Positions 1-9,600 of a stretch of 64,000 nt of DNA are shown here, one piece after another. The stretch covers positions 186,001 through 250,000 of the forward strand of contig NZ_RMBX01000012.1 of the NCBI RefSeq assembly GCF_003807585.1. Reading direction: 5' to 3'. The notes below the pieces were generated by a model, which was not told the DNA's origin, ran no database searches, and saw only the letters and a list, made by a program, of their open reading frames with translations. Origin of the DNA: Chitinophaga barathri. GTDB lineage: Bacteria > Bacteroidota > Bacteroidia > Chitinophagales > Chitinophagaceae. A program made the position numbers and the translations under genes. Within the stretch, counting starts at the first letter, position 1. Each line of letters starts with the position of its first letter.

Positions 1-1190
1 GGGCCTTTTACAAAATCCATCCGGGTATAGGGCACGAACTTGTTGTATTCAAATGCCGGTGAGCGCACGGCTTCTGGATTGCCGACAAAAGCGATGCCGC
101 TGGCGCCTGCTTTGTAAATATGACAACTGTCGATGCTGACGTGCCGGTTGTAATTGTTAATGAATACCGCATTACCGCCCACTTCGTTAAAAAAACAATT
201 GCTGATGTAACAGTATTCAGCGCCCTCCACCAGCAGCGCGCCTCCGCGGTAGATGGTCCAGTCGCTGCGCAGCAGTGGCTCTTCGGTGAGCATAAAGGTC
301 CTGGCGTTGCCGGTGAACTGGAGGTTGTTCAATATCACCTGTTTCACGGGTTTTGTTTCCGCTCCTTTGATAACGATCAGTTCTGTTAATGAGGCATAAG
401 CGATATCGGCGGCGGGCTGGCTGCCGGCAAGCGGTTTATAATAAAGGGTGTGTTGTGCCGCGTCAAAGAACCATTCCTGCGGTACATCCAGTTCTTCCTG
501 TATATTCTCCACATAGCGGTGCTGCGCGTGCAGGCCCATCTGGCGGTTGTTTTGCCAGCCGCCTTCCAGTATGGCATTGCCGGTGGAATCCACACCGGTG
601 ATGCGGTAATGATAACCGCCCCATTCCGCGCGGTGCAGCGCGTGTACAATTCCGCCTTCCGGATGTTTCCACGTTTTGATCCTGGCAGGGGAAAGCGCAT
701 CGGCGGATGTGCCATGATAAAAACGCGCGCTGGAATCGTAGTTGGGATAACGCGCCAGTATCTGCGTCTGCCCGTTCATATACAGGCGGTCCATGTTTTT
801 TACGGATACCGGTATGGAAGCAGAATAGATGCCGTCGTGTTGTGCTTCCCACTTCACTTTCAGCGGCCTTGCGCCGCTTATCACCGCATTTTCGCCGGGG
901 TAACCCATGATGAACAGCACATGGTTCATATCGCTGTTATCTTCCGGGGTGAGCACCAGCGTACTGTCCAGGTAATAGGTGCCGCCGCGTAAGGTCACCT
1001 GTACATTGGCGCGGGGATGTTTGGCCCTTGCCTGCCGCCATAGTTGTTGCGCACGGTGAAGCGTGGCCAATGGCCGTTCTTTGGTGCCGGGATTATCGTC
1101 TTTCCCGTTGGGAGAGAGGTAGATCTTTTGCGTTTGCCCCAGTGAAGGAAGGGCCATTGCCATACAGCAGGTGAGTAGCCATTTAAACAT
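1..1190 (-). CDS. Secreted right-handed beta-helix protein, 3' end outside window
   Basis: The open frame begins at an ATG at 1190 and runs off the left edge, so about 396 codons are visible and the C-terminus is missing. The first 19 residues form a Sec signal peptide ending LPSLGQT. The next segment (IYLSPNGKDDNPGTKERPLA, then a GGTYYLDSTLVL strand) is the usual opening of parallel beta-helix proteins related to pectate lyases and DUF1565 proteins. Further in, short repeats such as CYISNCFFNEVGGNAVFIN and VSIDSCHIYKAGASGIAF look like successive helix coils. Such proteins are exported and often cut or bind polysaccharide. No catalytic residues can be assigned from the visible part, so the substrate is unknown. 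It is transcribed away from the ABC operon. Confidence 0.75.
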   Translation of the reverse strand, partial: MFKWLLTCCMAMALPSLGQTQKIYLSPNGKDDNPGTKERPLATLHRAQQLWRQARAKHPRANVQVTLRGGTYYLDSTLVLTPEDNSDMNHVLFIMGYPGENAVISGARPLKVKWEAQHDGIYSASIPVSVKNMDRLYMNGQTQILARYPNYDSSARFYHGTSADALSPARIKTWKHPEGGIVHALHRAEWGGYHYRITGVDSTGNAILEGGWQNNRQMGLHAQHRYVENIQEELDVPQEWFFDAAQHTLYYKPLAGSQPAADIAYASLTELIVIKGAETKPVKQVILNNLQFTGNARTFMLTEEPLLRSDWTIYRGGALLVEGAEYCYISNCFFNEVGGNAVFINNYNRHVSIDSCHIYKAGASGIAFVGNPEAVRSPAFEYNKFVPYTRMDFVKG

Positions 1191-1301
1191 ATGCAGACGT
1201 TAGATGCACAAGTTAACCCCATATTTCCGGGAGGATTAATAGTAATTGATCAAATTCTTACAGAAAAATTTGGAGAATAAAGGAATAACTGTACATTTAC
1301 G

Positions 1302-1323
1302 GTGTACTAGCGATCTAGTACAC
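1302..1323. promoter_or_regulatory. Palindromic operator, probably for the YtrA-type GntR regulator
   Basis: The sequence is a perfect inverted repeat: GTGTACTAG, a 4-base spacer CGAT, then CTAGTACAC. It lies 25 bp before the first gene of the ABC operon (start 1349). The operon itself encodes a YtrA-type GntR repressor, and this family is known to bind GTGTA/TACAC half sites about 12-13 bp apart, which is what is seen here. Autoregulation is therefore likely (inference). A second half-overlapping repeat, CTAGT-AC-ACTAG, sits at 1315-1326. Confidence 0.75.
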
Positions 1324-1348
1324 TAGTTATAACCCTTAACTACGGCAT

Positions 1349-2185
1349 ATGATATCCCTTCAACACCTTCATTTCGCCTACAACAAAGCCGTTCCCATCC
1401 TCCAGGATGTGAACCTGGAGCTAAGCCCCGGCCGTATTTATGGCCTGCTCGGGAAAAACGGGGTGGGCAAAAGCAGCCTGATGTATAATATGTGCGGCCT
1501 CCTGTTCCCTTCCTCGGGAAGCTGTAGTGTCCTTGGCCACACGCCCTCCCGCCGCGACCCTGCTTTTTTGCAGCAGGTATGCCTCCTGCCGGAGGATTTC
1601 GAAATGCCTGCCATGAGCATCGATCAGTACATCCGGCTGTATGCTCCTTTTTACCCTGCCTTCAGCAGCGATGCGTTTGAAGGGCATCTGCAGACCTTTG
1701 GAATACCGCGGCAGCAGTCTCTGCCGGCGCTCAGCCATGGCCAGCAGAAAAAAGTGCTTATCAGTTTTACGCTGGCCACCAACGCCCGGCTGATACTCAT
1801 GGATGAGCCTACCAACGGGCTGGACGTGCCTTCCAAACGCCAGTTCCGAAAAGTGATAGCGGGCAGCCTGCGGGAGGACCAGAGCATCGTCATCAGCACG
1901 CACCAGGTAAAAGACCTTGACAGCCTTATAGATGAGGTGTTGATCCTGGAAGACCACCGTATCATTCTCCAGGAGGCCATTTCCAGCATTACGGAAAAGC
2001 TCAGTTTCAGGCAGGTAATGAGCCTGGAAGAAACGGAAGCGCCCATCTATAGCGAAGGCGCGCTGAAGGGGTACGCCGTGGTAGCGGTGAACCGTAAGGC
2101 GGAGCAATCCCGTATGGATATGGAAATGTTCTTCAACGCCGTGATGACGGAAAAAGAAAAGATACTTCCCCTGTTTAACCGTTAA
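1349..2185 (+). CDS. ABC transporter ATP-binding protein
   Basis: This 278-residue protein is a complete ABC ATPase. It shows the Walker A motif GKNGVGKS at residues 35-42, the signature LSHGQ at 128-132, Walker B with catalytic glutamate LILMDE at 148-153, the D-loop NGLD, and the switch histidine H185. The Q-loop is atypical, with LLPED where a glutamine is common. It is followed 12 bp later by a membrane protein and then by a YtrA-type regulator, the standard layout of YtrA-controlled export operons in Firmicutes and Bacteroidota. It most likely powers export of a drug, peptide or cell-envelope stress compound. The cargo cannot be read from sequence. Confidence 0.92.
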   Translation: MISLQHLHFAYNKAVPILQDVNLELSPGRIYGLLGKNGVGKSSLMYNMCGLLFPSSGSCSVLGHTPSRRDPAFLQQVCLLPEDFEMPAMSIDQYIRLYAPFYPAFSSDAFEGHLQTFGIPRQQSLPALSHGQQKKVLISFTLATNARLILMDEPTNGLDVPSKRQFRKVIAGSLREDQSIVISTHQVKDLDSLIDEVLILEDHRIILQEAISSITEKLSFRQVMSLEETEAPIYSEGALKGYAVVAVNRKAEQSRMDMEMFFNAVMTEKEKILPLFNR

Positions 2186-2197
2186 AACCTGTCACCC

Positions 2198-3019
2198 ATG
2201 AATTTCTCCTTCCACCGTTTTATACTGTTGTTAAAAATGCAGTTCGCCGTGAACAGGCGGTTCTACCTGCTGGGTATAGCCGCCCTGGCCGGGCTGCTGC
2301 TGGTGTACATGTTTTTCCGCGCGGCAAACGGCGACTTTGGTTTTGAGTTCGACGCGCAGGAAGAAAACTATGCCTTTACCATGTGTTTTCTTACTGTAGT
2401 GTTCGGTACCATGATATTCCGGCAGCTTGGCAGCAAGCCGCAAAGGATACAGGCGCTTATGCTGCCGGTATCCGCCCTTGAAAGGATGAGTGTGGCTTTC
2501 CTGATGGTGTTCATCCTTTTTCCTATTGTGTATACCCTGGTCTATTTTCTGTGCAGCGGCCTGGTGAACCTGGTGGATGTACATGTATTGAGTCATCCGA
2601 ATGAATGGTATCTTTTAAATGGTGAAATGGAGATAAAGGCGCTGACGATCCTGATGCTGACGCTGCCCGTGGTGTTGTTCTGCGCGGTGTGGTTCAGGAG
2701 GCTCACTTTTGTGAAGACCATGGTGATGTTGTGTGTGCCGCTGCTCGTGTTTTCATTTTTTAATAGCGTGCTTAGCAAAATGGTAGTGAACAATGCCGCG
2801 CCCAGCGCACCTAAAGGTGTTGAGTATTCTTACTGGGCCAGTACTCCATTCTCTTACCTGGCTGTGGTAGTTAAAACGCCCAATGTGGAAAGCGATCCGC
2901 AGTCGTTCAATGTGCTGCTACCCGCAGGCCAGCAATGGGTATTCACGCTTTTCCTGTGCCTTATTCCCTTCCTTTTCCTGTACCTGGCTTATCTCAAGCT
3001 GCGTGAGCAGGAGCTGTAA
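2198..3019 (+). CDS. ABC transporter permease
   Basis: A 273-residue integral membrane protein with about six hydrophobic helices (roughly residues 24-41, 59-75, 97-119, 147-165, 173-191, 247-267). It contains no catalytic motif. Its place between the ATPase (12 bp upstream) and the GntR regulator (17 bp downstream) identifies it as the permease half of an ABC-2-like exporter. The single permease suggests a homodimeric pore. The substrate is unknown. Confidence 0.82.
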   Translation: MNFSFHRFILLLKMQFAVNRRFYLLGIAALAGLLLVYMFFRAANGDFGFEFDAQEENYAFTMCFLTVVFGTMIFRQLGSKPQRIQALMLPVSALERMSVAFLMVFILFPIVYTLVYFLCSGLVNLVDVHVLSHPNEWYLLNGEMEIKALTILMLTLPVVLFCAVWFRRLTFVKTMVMLCVPLLVFSFFNSVLSKMVVNNAAPSAPKGVEYSYWASTPFSYLAVVVKTPNVESDPQSFNVLLPAGQQWVFTLFLCLIPFLFLYLAYLKLREQEL

Positions 3020-3036
3020 CACCTTAATCCCTTTTT

Positions 3037-3414
3037 ATGGAATTTAATCAAACACAGGCTATATATCTCCAGATCGCGGATTATGTGTGCGACCAGGTAC
3101 AGCTCCAGTACTGGCTGCCGGAGGGCAAAGTGCCTTCCGTGCGTGAGCTGGCGGTAACGCTGGAAGTGAATCCCAATACGGTGATGCGGTCCTACGAACA
3201 CCTCCAGCAGCAGGGGATCATATATACACGCCGTGGTCTCGGTTATTTCGTAAGTGAGGACGCGGTGAAAAAGATACTCGCCGGGCGGAAGGAACAGTTC
3301 CTCCAGGAAGAATTGCCGCTGTTCTTCCGGAAAATGTACATGCTGGGCGTAGAGCTGGACGAGTTGAAGGCCCGGTATGAAAAGTTCAAACAGCGCCAGC
3401 TGAAGGCGCAATAA
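3037..3414 (+). CDS. GntR family transcriptional regulator, YtrA subfamily
   Basis: Only 125 residues long, as expected for the YtrA subfamily, which has a winged helix-turn-helix and a short dimerisation tail but no ligand domain. The GntR signature is clear at about residues 28-72: KVPSVRELAVTLEVNPNTV followed by MRSYEHLQQQG and YTRRGLGYFV. The C-terminal part is a charged helix (residues 75-125). It is the third gene of the operon it probably represses, through the palindrome at 1302-1323. Confidence 0.92.
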   Translation: MEFNQTQAIYLQIADYVCDQVQLQYWLPEGKVPSVRELAVTLEVNPNTVMRSYEHLQQQGIIYTRRGLGYFVSEDAVKKILAGRKEQFLQEELPLFFRKMYMLGVELDELKARYEKFKQRQLKAQ

Positions 3415-3425
3415 ACCTGATCAAC

Positions 3426-4172
3426 ATGAAAAAGAGCAATAAGATATTCATTGGTTTTCTGATCCTGCTGCCGACCATGATGGTGATATTTAACCTGCTG
3501 CTGCAGGTGCAGTATGCACAGGGCAAACTCACCCCGAGATCACGCGAAGTACCCCGGGGCATTACCCGGCAACTGAAGCCGTTCAGGCACCTGGTGTTCG
3601 ATGGTAAAGTGATTAGCCATTTTTCCAATAATCCTTACCGGTATGAGGTCAAACGTTTTGAGCTGGAGATAGGGCAGCAGTTTCCTCCGCATCTTTCAAT
3701 GGATGCCCGTGTCAGCGATTTTATAAGGGAACGTTACAGCGGAGATACGCTCTTCGTCTGGTATGAAATAGGCCGCCTCCGCGACCGGGCGGACCTGTTG
3801 TCTTACGACGACCGGCTGCTGAAACTGTATGCACCTTCATTGGAGTCGTTCACCTCGCGGAGAGCAATAGTGGAGATACCCGTAGTAAAACAGCAGATAC
3901 CTTTAAAAGTAATGGAGGACCATTCACGAAGCGTGACGTTCACTAAAATGGAACTGCCGGCGCTGAGCATTTATAATCAGAACAGTTATGTAAATCTGTC
4001 GCGGTATATGAAGGTGGATTCTTTGTGGTATGAAGCGCAGGGCCCATCGGCTTATTATTTTAATACGCCGCATCAGTTCGGGAAGGTCGTGCAGGGTGGC
4101 GTGGATTCAAGGACAAATATCAATATCAGCGGAGACGCGGCCTATATCCAGTCGCTGTTGAACAAACAATAG
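3426..4172 (+). CDS. Conserved hypothetical membrane-anchored protein of the ABC operon
   Basis: A 248-residue protein that I cannot assign to a named family. Residues 7-27 form one hydrophobic segment (FIGFLILLPTMMVIFNLLL) that acts as a signal anchor. The rest is hydrophilic and mixed alpha/beta, so it probably lies in the periplasm. It starts 11 bp after the regulator gene, and the terminator at 4206-4235 follows, so it is the last gene of the operon. It may be an accessory part of the exporter or a sensor of its inducer; both are inference. Confidence 0.7.
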   Translation: MKKSNKIFIGFLILLPTMMVIFNLLLQVQYAQGKLTPRSREVPRGITRQLKPFRHLVFDGKVISHFSNNPYRYEVKRFELEIGQQFPPHLSMDARVSDFIRERYSGDTLFVWYEIGRLRDRADLLSYDDRLLKLYAPSLESFTSRRAIVEIPVVKQQIPLKVMEDHSRSVTFTKMELPALSIYNQNSYVNLSRYMKVDSLWYEAQGPSAYYFNTPHQFGKVVQGGVDSRTNINISGDAAYIQSLLNKQ

Positions 4173-4205
4173 TTTCTAGTCTCACAATAATGGAAAAAGA
4201 TATGA

Positions 4206-4235
4206 AAACGGTCCCGGTGTTTACCGGAACCGTTT
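4206..4235. terminator. Bidirectional terminator hairpin
   Basis: AAACGGT-c-CCGGT, loop GTTT, ACCGG-a-ACCGTTT forms a 12-bp stem with one mismatch between two convergent genes. The A/T ends allow use from either strand; the T-run is short. Confidence 0.75.
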
Positions 4236-4237
4236 AA

Positions 4238-5416
4238 TTATTTGAACTGTGTAGCGAGGTAAGCCATTGTGCCCGCGCCTACTTCAAGGCATTGTTCGTC
4301 CACGTCAAAGCGGGGCGTATGCACACCCGCGGTGATGCCTTTGGCTTCGTTGCGGATGCCCAGCCTGAAGAAACAGGCAGGTATCACCTGTGAATAGAAC
4401 GAAAAGTCTTCCGCGCCCATCCGCATTTCGGTGTCGCCAACGAGGTCCGGGCCCATGTATTCTTCCGCTAGTTTGCGTGCGGTAGTGGTCACGGCTTCGT
4501 TGTTATACAACGTGGGGTAGCCCACGAGGATATCAATGTCGATCTCCGCGCCCATGGCATGCACCAGTTCGGTGGCTTGTTTGCGGACCAGTTCGTGGGC
4601 TTTGAAGCGCCAGGTTTCATCCATTGCGCGGAAGGTGCCCATCAGCTTTACTTCGCTGGGGATCACGTTTGTAGTGAACCCGCCGTTGAAGGCGCAGATG
4701 GACAACACGGAAGGTGAGAACGGATCGTTGTTCCGGCTGATGATCTGTTGCAGGCTTACCACAAGGTTGGAAGCGATGAGAATGGTGTCTGCGGTAAGAT
4801 GCGGCGCGGCGGCGTGCCCGCCTTTGCTTTTGACGGTGATGTATATTTCGTCCGCGCTGGCCATGTATTTACCGGCATGAAAGCCGAGTTTGCCCGCTTC
4901 CAGGCCCGGGTGTACGTGCAGGCCGAGGATAGCTTGAGGTACGGGGTTTTCCAATGCGCCGTCCTGTATCATAAGGCTGGCGCCGCCGGGGTGTTTTTCT
5001 TCTCCCGGCTGGAATAATATTTTTACGGTGCCTTCAAATTCGTCGCGCACCTGCTGTAATATTCTCGCAGCGCCCAATGCCACGGTGGTGTGCACATCGT
5101 GCCCGCAGGCATGCATGATGCCACGGTTTTGCGATTTATAAGGTACTTCGTTGGCTTCTTCTATCGGCAGGGCATCTATATCCCCCCGGAGGGCGATCAC
5201 CTTGCTGGAGGGGTTCTTTCCTTCTATTAAAGCGACAATACCCGTGCCTGCTACGCCGGAACGGTATTGTATGCCATACTCGTCCAGTTTCTGCCGGATG
5301 AACTTAGCGGTTTCATATTCCTGGAAAGAAAGTTCCGGGTGGGAATGAAGGTGTCTTCTGTATGAAATGAGGTCTGGTGCGTATTCACTGGCCAGGGACT
5401 TGATCCGGTTCTTCAT
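4238..5416 (-). CDS. M20 family amidohydrolase (N-acyl amino acid / hippurate hydrolase type)
   Basis: A 392-residue cytoplasmic metallopeptidase of the M20D type. Metal and catalytic residues are present: HPELS at 26-30, GDIDALPI at 78-85, HACGHD at 102-107 with the metal-binding Cys and His, the catalytic GEE at 138-140, and GLHVHP at 165-170. The C-terminal metal histidine is in GVHTPRF. Members remove acyl groups from N-acyl amino acids or related amides; the exact substrate is not predictable. Its ATG overlaps the stop of the upstream SPOR gene by 4 bp, so the two are translationally coupled. Confidence 0.92.
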   Translation of the reverse strand: MKNRIKSLASEYAPDLISYRRHLHSHPELSFQEYETAKFIRQKLDEYGIQYRSGVAGTGIVALIEGKNPSSKVIALRGDIDALPIEEANEVPYKSQNRGIMHACGHDVHTTVALGAARILQQVRDEFEGTVKILFQPGEEKHPGGASLMIQDGALENPVPQAILGLHVHPGLEAGKLGFHAGKYMASADEIYITVKSKGGHAAAPHLTADTILIASNLVVSLQQIISRNNDPFSPSVLSICAFNGGFTTNVIPSEVKLMGTFRAMDETWRFKAHELVRKQATELVHAMGAEIDIDILVGYPTLYNNEAVTTTARKLAEEYMGPDLVGDTEMRMGAEDFSFYSQVIPACFFRLGIRNEAKGITAGVHTPRFDVDEQCLEVGAGTMAYLATQFK

Positions 5417-5838
5417 TCTGATTCTTTTTCCGGTGACACGTTGATGATGGTGGGTACCACAAATACGCCGCCGCTGAACAGGTCCGAGAGCTTGTTGCGC
5501 AGTTCGGTGGCTTCGTCTCTTGATCTGAAATCGCCGATGCGCACTTTAAAATAGGGTGCTTCAAAATCCACATAACTGCGGTAATCCGGGTAGAGCTGCA
5601 TTACCTTGGTTTTGGCGTCCAGGGCCTCATTCCGCTTATTGGTGGTGAGCACCTGCACGCGGAAGCCGGGCTGGTTGCGGATGGCCAGGTTGTTAATGTA
5701 GATCTGTTTCCTGATGAGGATGTCTATCCGGCTGTCTTTTACCACTTTTACGTTCCCTGTCTGGGGAGCGCCGTCCTGCGCGCGCAGTGTGGCGGCGGAG
5801 AACAAAAAAAGAATTAAACAGCCTGTTCTTAACATCAT
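5413..5838 (-). CDS. Secreted SPOR domain protein
   Basis: A 141-residue protein with an N-terminal signal peptide (cleavage after LRAQ, about residue 21) and a C-terminal SPOR domain at about residues 55-132, recognisable from GFRVQVLTTNKRNEA, PYFKVRIGDFRSRDEA and a final hydrophobic strand. SPOR domains bind denuded peptidoglycan glycan strands, so it is expected in the periplasm at sites of wall turnover. It lies 43 bp after deoC and overlaps the following M20 gene by 4 bp. Confidence 0.88.
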   Translation of the reverse strand: MMLRTGCLILFLFSAATLRAQDGAPQTGNVKVVKDSRIDILIRKQIYINNLAIRNQPGFRVQVLTTNKRNEALDAKTKVMQLYPDYRSYVDFEAPYFKVRIGDFRSRDEATELRNKLSDLFSGGVFVVPTIINVSPEKESE

Positions 5839-5881
5839 ATAATAAATCGTTTGATTGCAGAATTTGAAGACGGGTTTTCCA

Positions 5882-6544
5882 TTATTGCATGGTTGCCGCC
5901 TGTTTCATAATCTCCACGCTGGCGCTTGCTCCTATCCGGGTAGCCCCGGCATTGATCAGTTCCCGGGCAAAAGCAAATGTACGAATCCCCCCGGAAGCCT
6001 TGATCTGAATGTTGGCCGGCAGGTGTTTCCGCATCAGCGTTACGGCTTCCACGGTAGCGCCTTTTTCGGCGTAACCGGTGGAGGTCTTTACAAAGTCTAC
6101 CCCGTACCGGGCGTACAATTCGCAGCATTTCACAATCTCTTCCTCCAATAATATGCCACTTTCGATGATCACCTTGATGACGCGCTGTTTATTCCGGATA
6201 ATGGGCATGATGGTGGCTATTTCTTTCTCCAGGTAGCTCCAGTCCCCGCCGCGGATAGCAATAAGATTGGCTACCATATCCAGCTCGTCGGCATCGTCTA
6301 TGATCGCCAGCACGCTTTCGGCCACCTTGGCTTCGATGGCGGAATATCCGAAGGGGAAACCGGTAACGGTGGCCACTTTGGTGGTGGTACCGGCGGTAAA
6401 GGTCTTGGCCAGTTTTACGAAGGGAGGGGGGACGCATACGGCTGCAAAGTCATATTCCACAGCCTGCATACAGAGGTTTTTGATATCCTCCACCGTGGTG
6501 ACGGGTTTCAGAACGGTATGGTCTATGTAGCGGTTGATCTTCAT
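5882..6544 (-). CDS. deoC: Deoxyribose-phosphate aldolase
   Basis: A 220-residue class I aldolase that splits 2-deoxyribose 5-phosphate into glyceraldehyde 3-phosphate and acetaldehyde in deoxynucleoside salvage. The Schiff-base lysine is K153 in FVKTSTGY, the proton-relay lysine is K182 in IKASGGI, and the aspartate D89 in ELDMV completes the active site. The N-terminal IDHTVLKP motif is typical. A purine nucleoside phosphorylase gene at 48938-49759 could act in the same salvage route, although it is not linked. It lies 87 bp after secA, separated by hairpins at 6557-6605. Confidence 0.96.
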   Translation of the reverse strand: MKINRYIDHTVLKPVTTVEDIKNLCMQAVEYDFAAVCVPPPFVKLAKTFTAGTTTKVATVTGFPFGYSAIEAKVAESVLAIIDDADELDMVANLIAIRGGDWSYLEKEIATIMPIIRNKQRVIKVIIESGILLEEEIVKCCELYARYGVDFVKTSTGYAEKGATVEAVTLMRKHLPANIQIKASGGIRTFAFARELINAGATRIGASASVEIMKQAATMQ

Positions 6545-6556
6545 GGCGGACGGTTT

Positions 6557-6605
6557 ATCCTGAAAGGATAACGGAGTTACGCAGGCTGGCCCGGGTAACT
6601 CCGTT
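6557..6605 (-). terminator. Two tandem hairpins between secA and deoC
   Basis: Read on the minus strand, AACGGAGTTAC pairs perfectly with GTAACTCCGTT (11 bp, 6570-6605), followed by a small TATCCT-TTC-AGGATA hairpin at 6557-6571. There is no long T-run, so it may reduce rather than stop transcription from secA into deoC. Confidence 0.55.
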
Positions 6606-6631
6606 AGAATGAATTTGGTGTATTGTGGTGT

Positions 6632-9600
6632 TTATTGGTCTTTACCGTGGCAGTTCTTGAACTTTTTGCCGCTTCCGCAAGGGCAGGGATCGTTTCTGCC
6701 TACTTTCGGGCCTACCCGCACCGGCTCGGGCTTGTGCTCCTCTGCGGTGGCGGGGCCGTATTCTTCCCTGCGGGGGGCTGCCGCACCGGCGCTGTTGCCA
6801 TTCTCTTCAAATTCCTGGTGAGTGGCGCGCATGCGGCTCATGTCGGTTTTTTCCTCGCGGCCTTCGGTGATCTCGGCGGTTTCGCCCTGCTGGCCCGGGA
6901 TGCCGCACTTGCAGAGGAAAGACACGATCTCTTTGCTGGTTTCGGCGCTCATTTGTTTGAACAGTTCAAACGCTTCGAACTTATAGATCAGCAACGGGTC
7001 TTTCTGCTCGTACACGGCGCTTTGTACGGACTGTTTCAGGTCGTCCATTGCGCGGAGGTGCTCTTTCCAGGATTCGTCTATCAAAGCCAGGGTGATGCTG
7101 CGCTCCAGCGCGGCAACGGTTTCTTTGCCGCCCGTTTCCACTACTTTTTTCAGCGGCGCCAGCACGTTAATGCCTTTTTTGCCGTCTGTGAAAGGAATGG
7201 AGATGTTTTCGATGTGGTGGCCCTGTTCTTCGTAGATCTTCTTGATCACGGGGAATGTGCCGCCGGTCACTTCACCGGTCCTGCGGTGATAGTTATGTAT
7301 GGCTTCGGAATACAGCTTCTCGGCTATTTCCTGTACGTTTCCTTTCTGTAATTCTTCCTGGGTGATGGAGGTGTCTACAGCGAAGTTCAGGATCACTTCC
7401 AGTTTAAATGCTTCGTAGTCACCGGTTTCACGATGAACCGTCACCAGGGATTCCGCTACTTCATAGAAGGAATTGTCGATGTCGATGGCGAGGCGTTCGC
7501 CAAACAGGGCGTGGTTACGTTTGGAGTAGATCACGGTGCGCTGTTTGTTCATCACGTCGTCATATTCCAGCAGGCGTTTGCGGATGCCGAAGTTGTTCTC
7601 TTCCACTTTTCGCTGCGCTCTTTCGATGGAGCGGGTGATCATGCTGTGCTGGATCACTTCGCCTTCTTTGTAGCCCATACGGTCCATGAGCGCGGCGATA
7701 CGTTCGGAGCCGAACATACGCATCAGGTCATCTTCCAGGGATACGAAGAACTGTGAGGTACCGGGGTCGCCCTGGCGGCCTGCGCGGCCTCGCAGCTGGC
7801 GGTCCACACGGCGGCTTTCATGGCGTTCTGTACCGATAATGGCCAGACCGCCGGCTTCTTTCACACCGGGCCCGAGCTTGATGTCCGTACCACGGCCTGC
7901 CATGTTGGTGGCGATGGTCACGGCGCCGGGCAAACCTGCTTCGGCTACGATCTGCGCTTCACGGGCGTGTTGTTTGGCGTTCAGTACGTTGTGCTGTACT
8001 TTTTCGAAGGTGAGCATTTTACCCAGCAGTTCGGACACCTCTACGGAGGTGGTACCTACCAGTACCGGGCGGCCTGCGGCCTGCAGGCTCTTGATCTCTT
8101 CGATCACGGCCTTGTATTTATCACGCTTGGTTTTGTACACGAGGTCCTCGGCGTCTTTACGGACGATAGGGAGGTTGGTGGGGATGGTCACCACATCCAG
8201 TTTGTAGATCTCCCAGAACTCGCCCGCTTCCGTGGTGGCCGTACCGGTCATACCGGCCAGCTTGTGATACATCCTGAAGTAGTTCTGCAGGGTGATGGTG
8301 GCGAACGTCTGGGTGGCGGCTTCCACTTTCACATTTTCTTTCGCTTCAATAGCCTGGTGCAGTCCGTCTGAATAACGGCGGCCTTCCAGGATACGGCCTG
8401 TCTGCTCATCCACGATCTTTACTTTACCGTCCATTACCACGTACTCCACGTCTTTATCGAAGAGCGTATAGGCTTTGAGCAGTTGCTGTACGGAGTGGAT
8501 GCGTTCTGATTTGATGGCAAAGTCCTGCAGCAGCTGATCTTTGCGAAGGAGTTTGTCTTCCGCGGTCAGGTCCAGCTTTTCCAGGTCTGCTATTTCGGAA
8601 CCTACATCGGGCATGAGGAAGAAGTTGGGATCTTCGCCCGCGCCGGTGATCAGGGCAATGCCCTTTTCGGTAAGGTCTACGCTGTTATTTTTTTCTTCAA
8701 TGTGGAAATAAAGCCCGTCGTCCACTTTGGGCATTTCGCGCTGCTGGTCGGCGATGTAATAGTTCTCTGCTTTTTGCTGGAGTACTTTTACGCCGGGCTC
8801 GCTGAGGTATTTGATCAGGGCGCTGTTTTTAGGCAGGCCGCGGTATGCGCGCATCAGGGCCAGGCCACCGGATTTCGGGTCGTCTTTTCCTTCCGCGATC
8901 AGTTTTTTGGCTTCGATCAGGTTGGCGTTCACCACTTTTCTTTGCTCATCCACCAGGCGCTGGATGCGGGGCTTCAGTGCGTGGAATTCCTGCTCGTCTC
9001 CGCGGGGGATAGGGCCGGAAATAATGAGCGGGGTACGCGCATCATCGATCAACACGCTGTCCACCTCATCCACCATGGCGAAATGGTGTTTGCGTTGTAC
9101 CATTTCCTCGGGGCTGTGCACCATGTTGTCACGCAGGTAGTCAAAGCCAAATTCGTTATTGGTACCGTAGGTGATGTCCGCTTTATAAGCTTCCCGGCGT
9201 TCGAAGGAGTTGGGCTGGTGTTTGTCGATACAATCCACGGTAATGCCGAGGAATTCGAACAGGGGGCCGTTCCATTCACTGTCACGACGGGCCAGGTAAT
9301 CGTTCACGGTTACGATGTGCACGCCTTCGCCGGCAAGGGCGTTCAGGTAGGCGGGCAGAGTGGATACGAGGGTTTTACCTTCACCCGTGGCCATTTCGGA
9401 AATTTTCCCCTGGTGAAGCACGGAGCCGCCTATGAGCTGTACGTCATAATGCACCATGTTCCAGGTCACTTCGGTACCGCCGGCGATCCAGGCGTTTTTC
9501 CAGGTCACTTTGTCACCTTCAATGGTCACATATTCCTTTTTAACAGCCAGCTGGCGGTCCAGGTCCGTGGCTTTGGCAGTAATACTGCTGTTTTCCTTCA

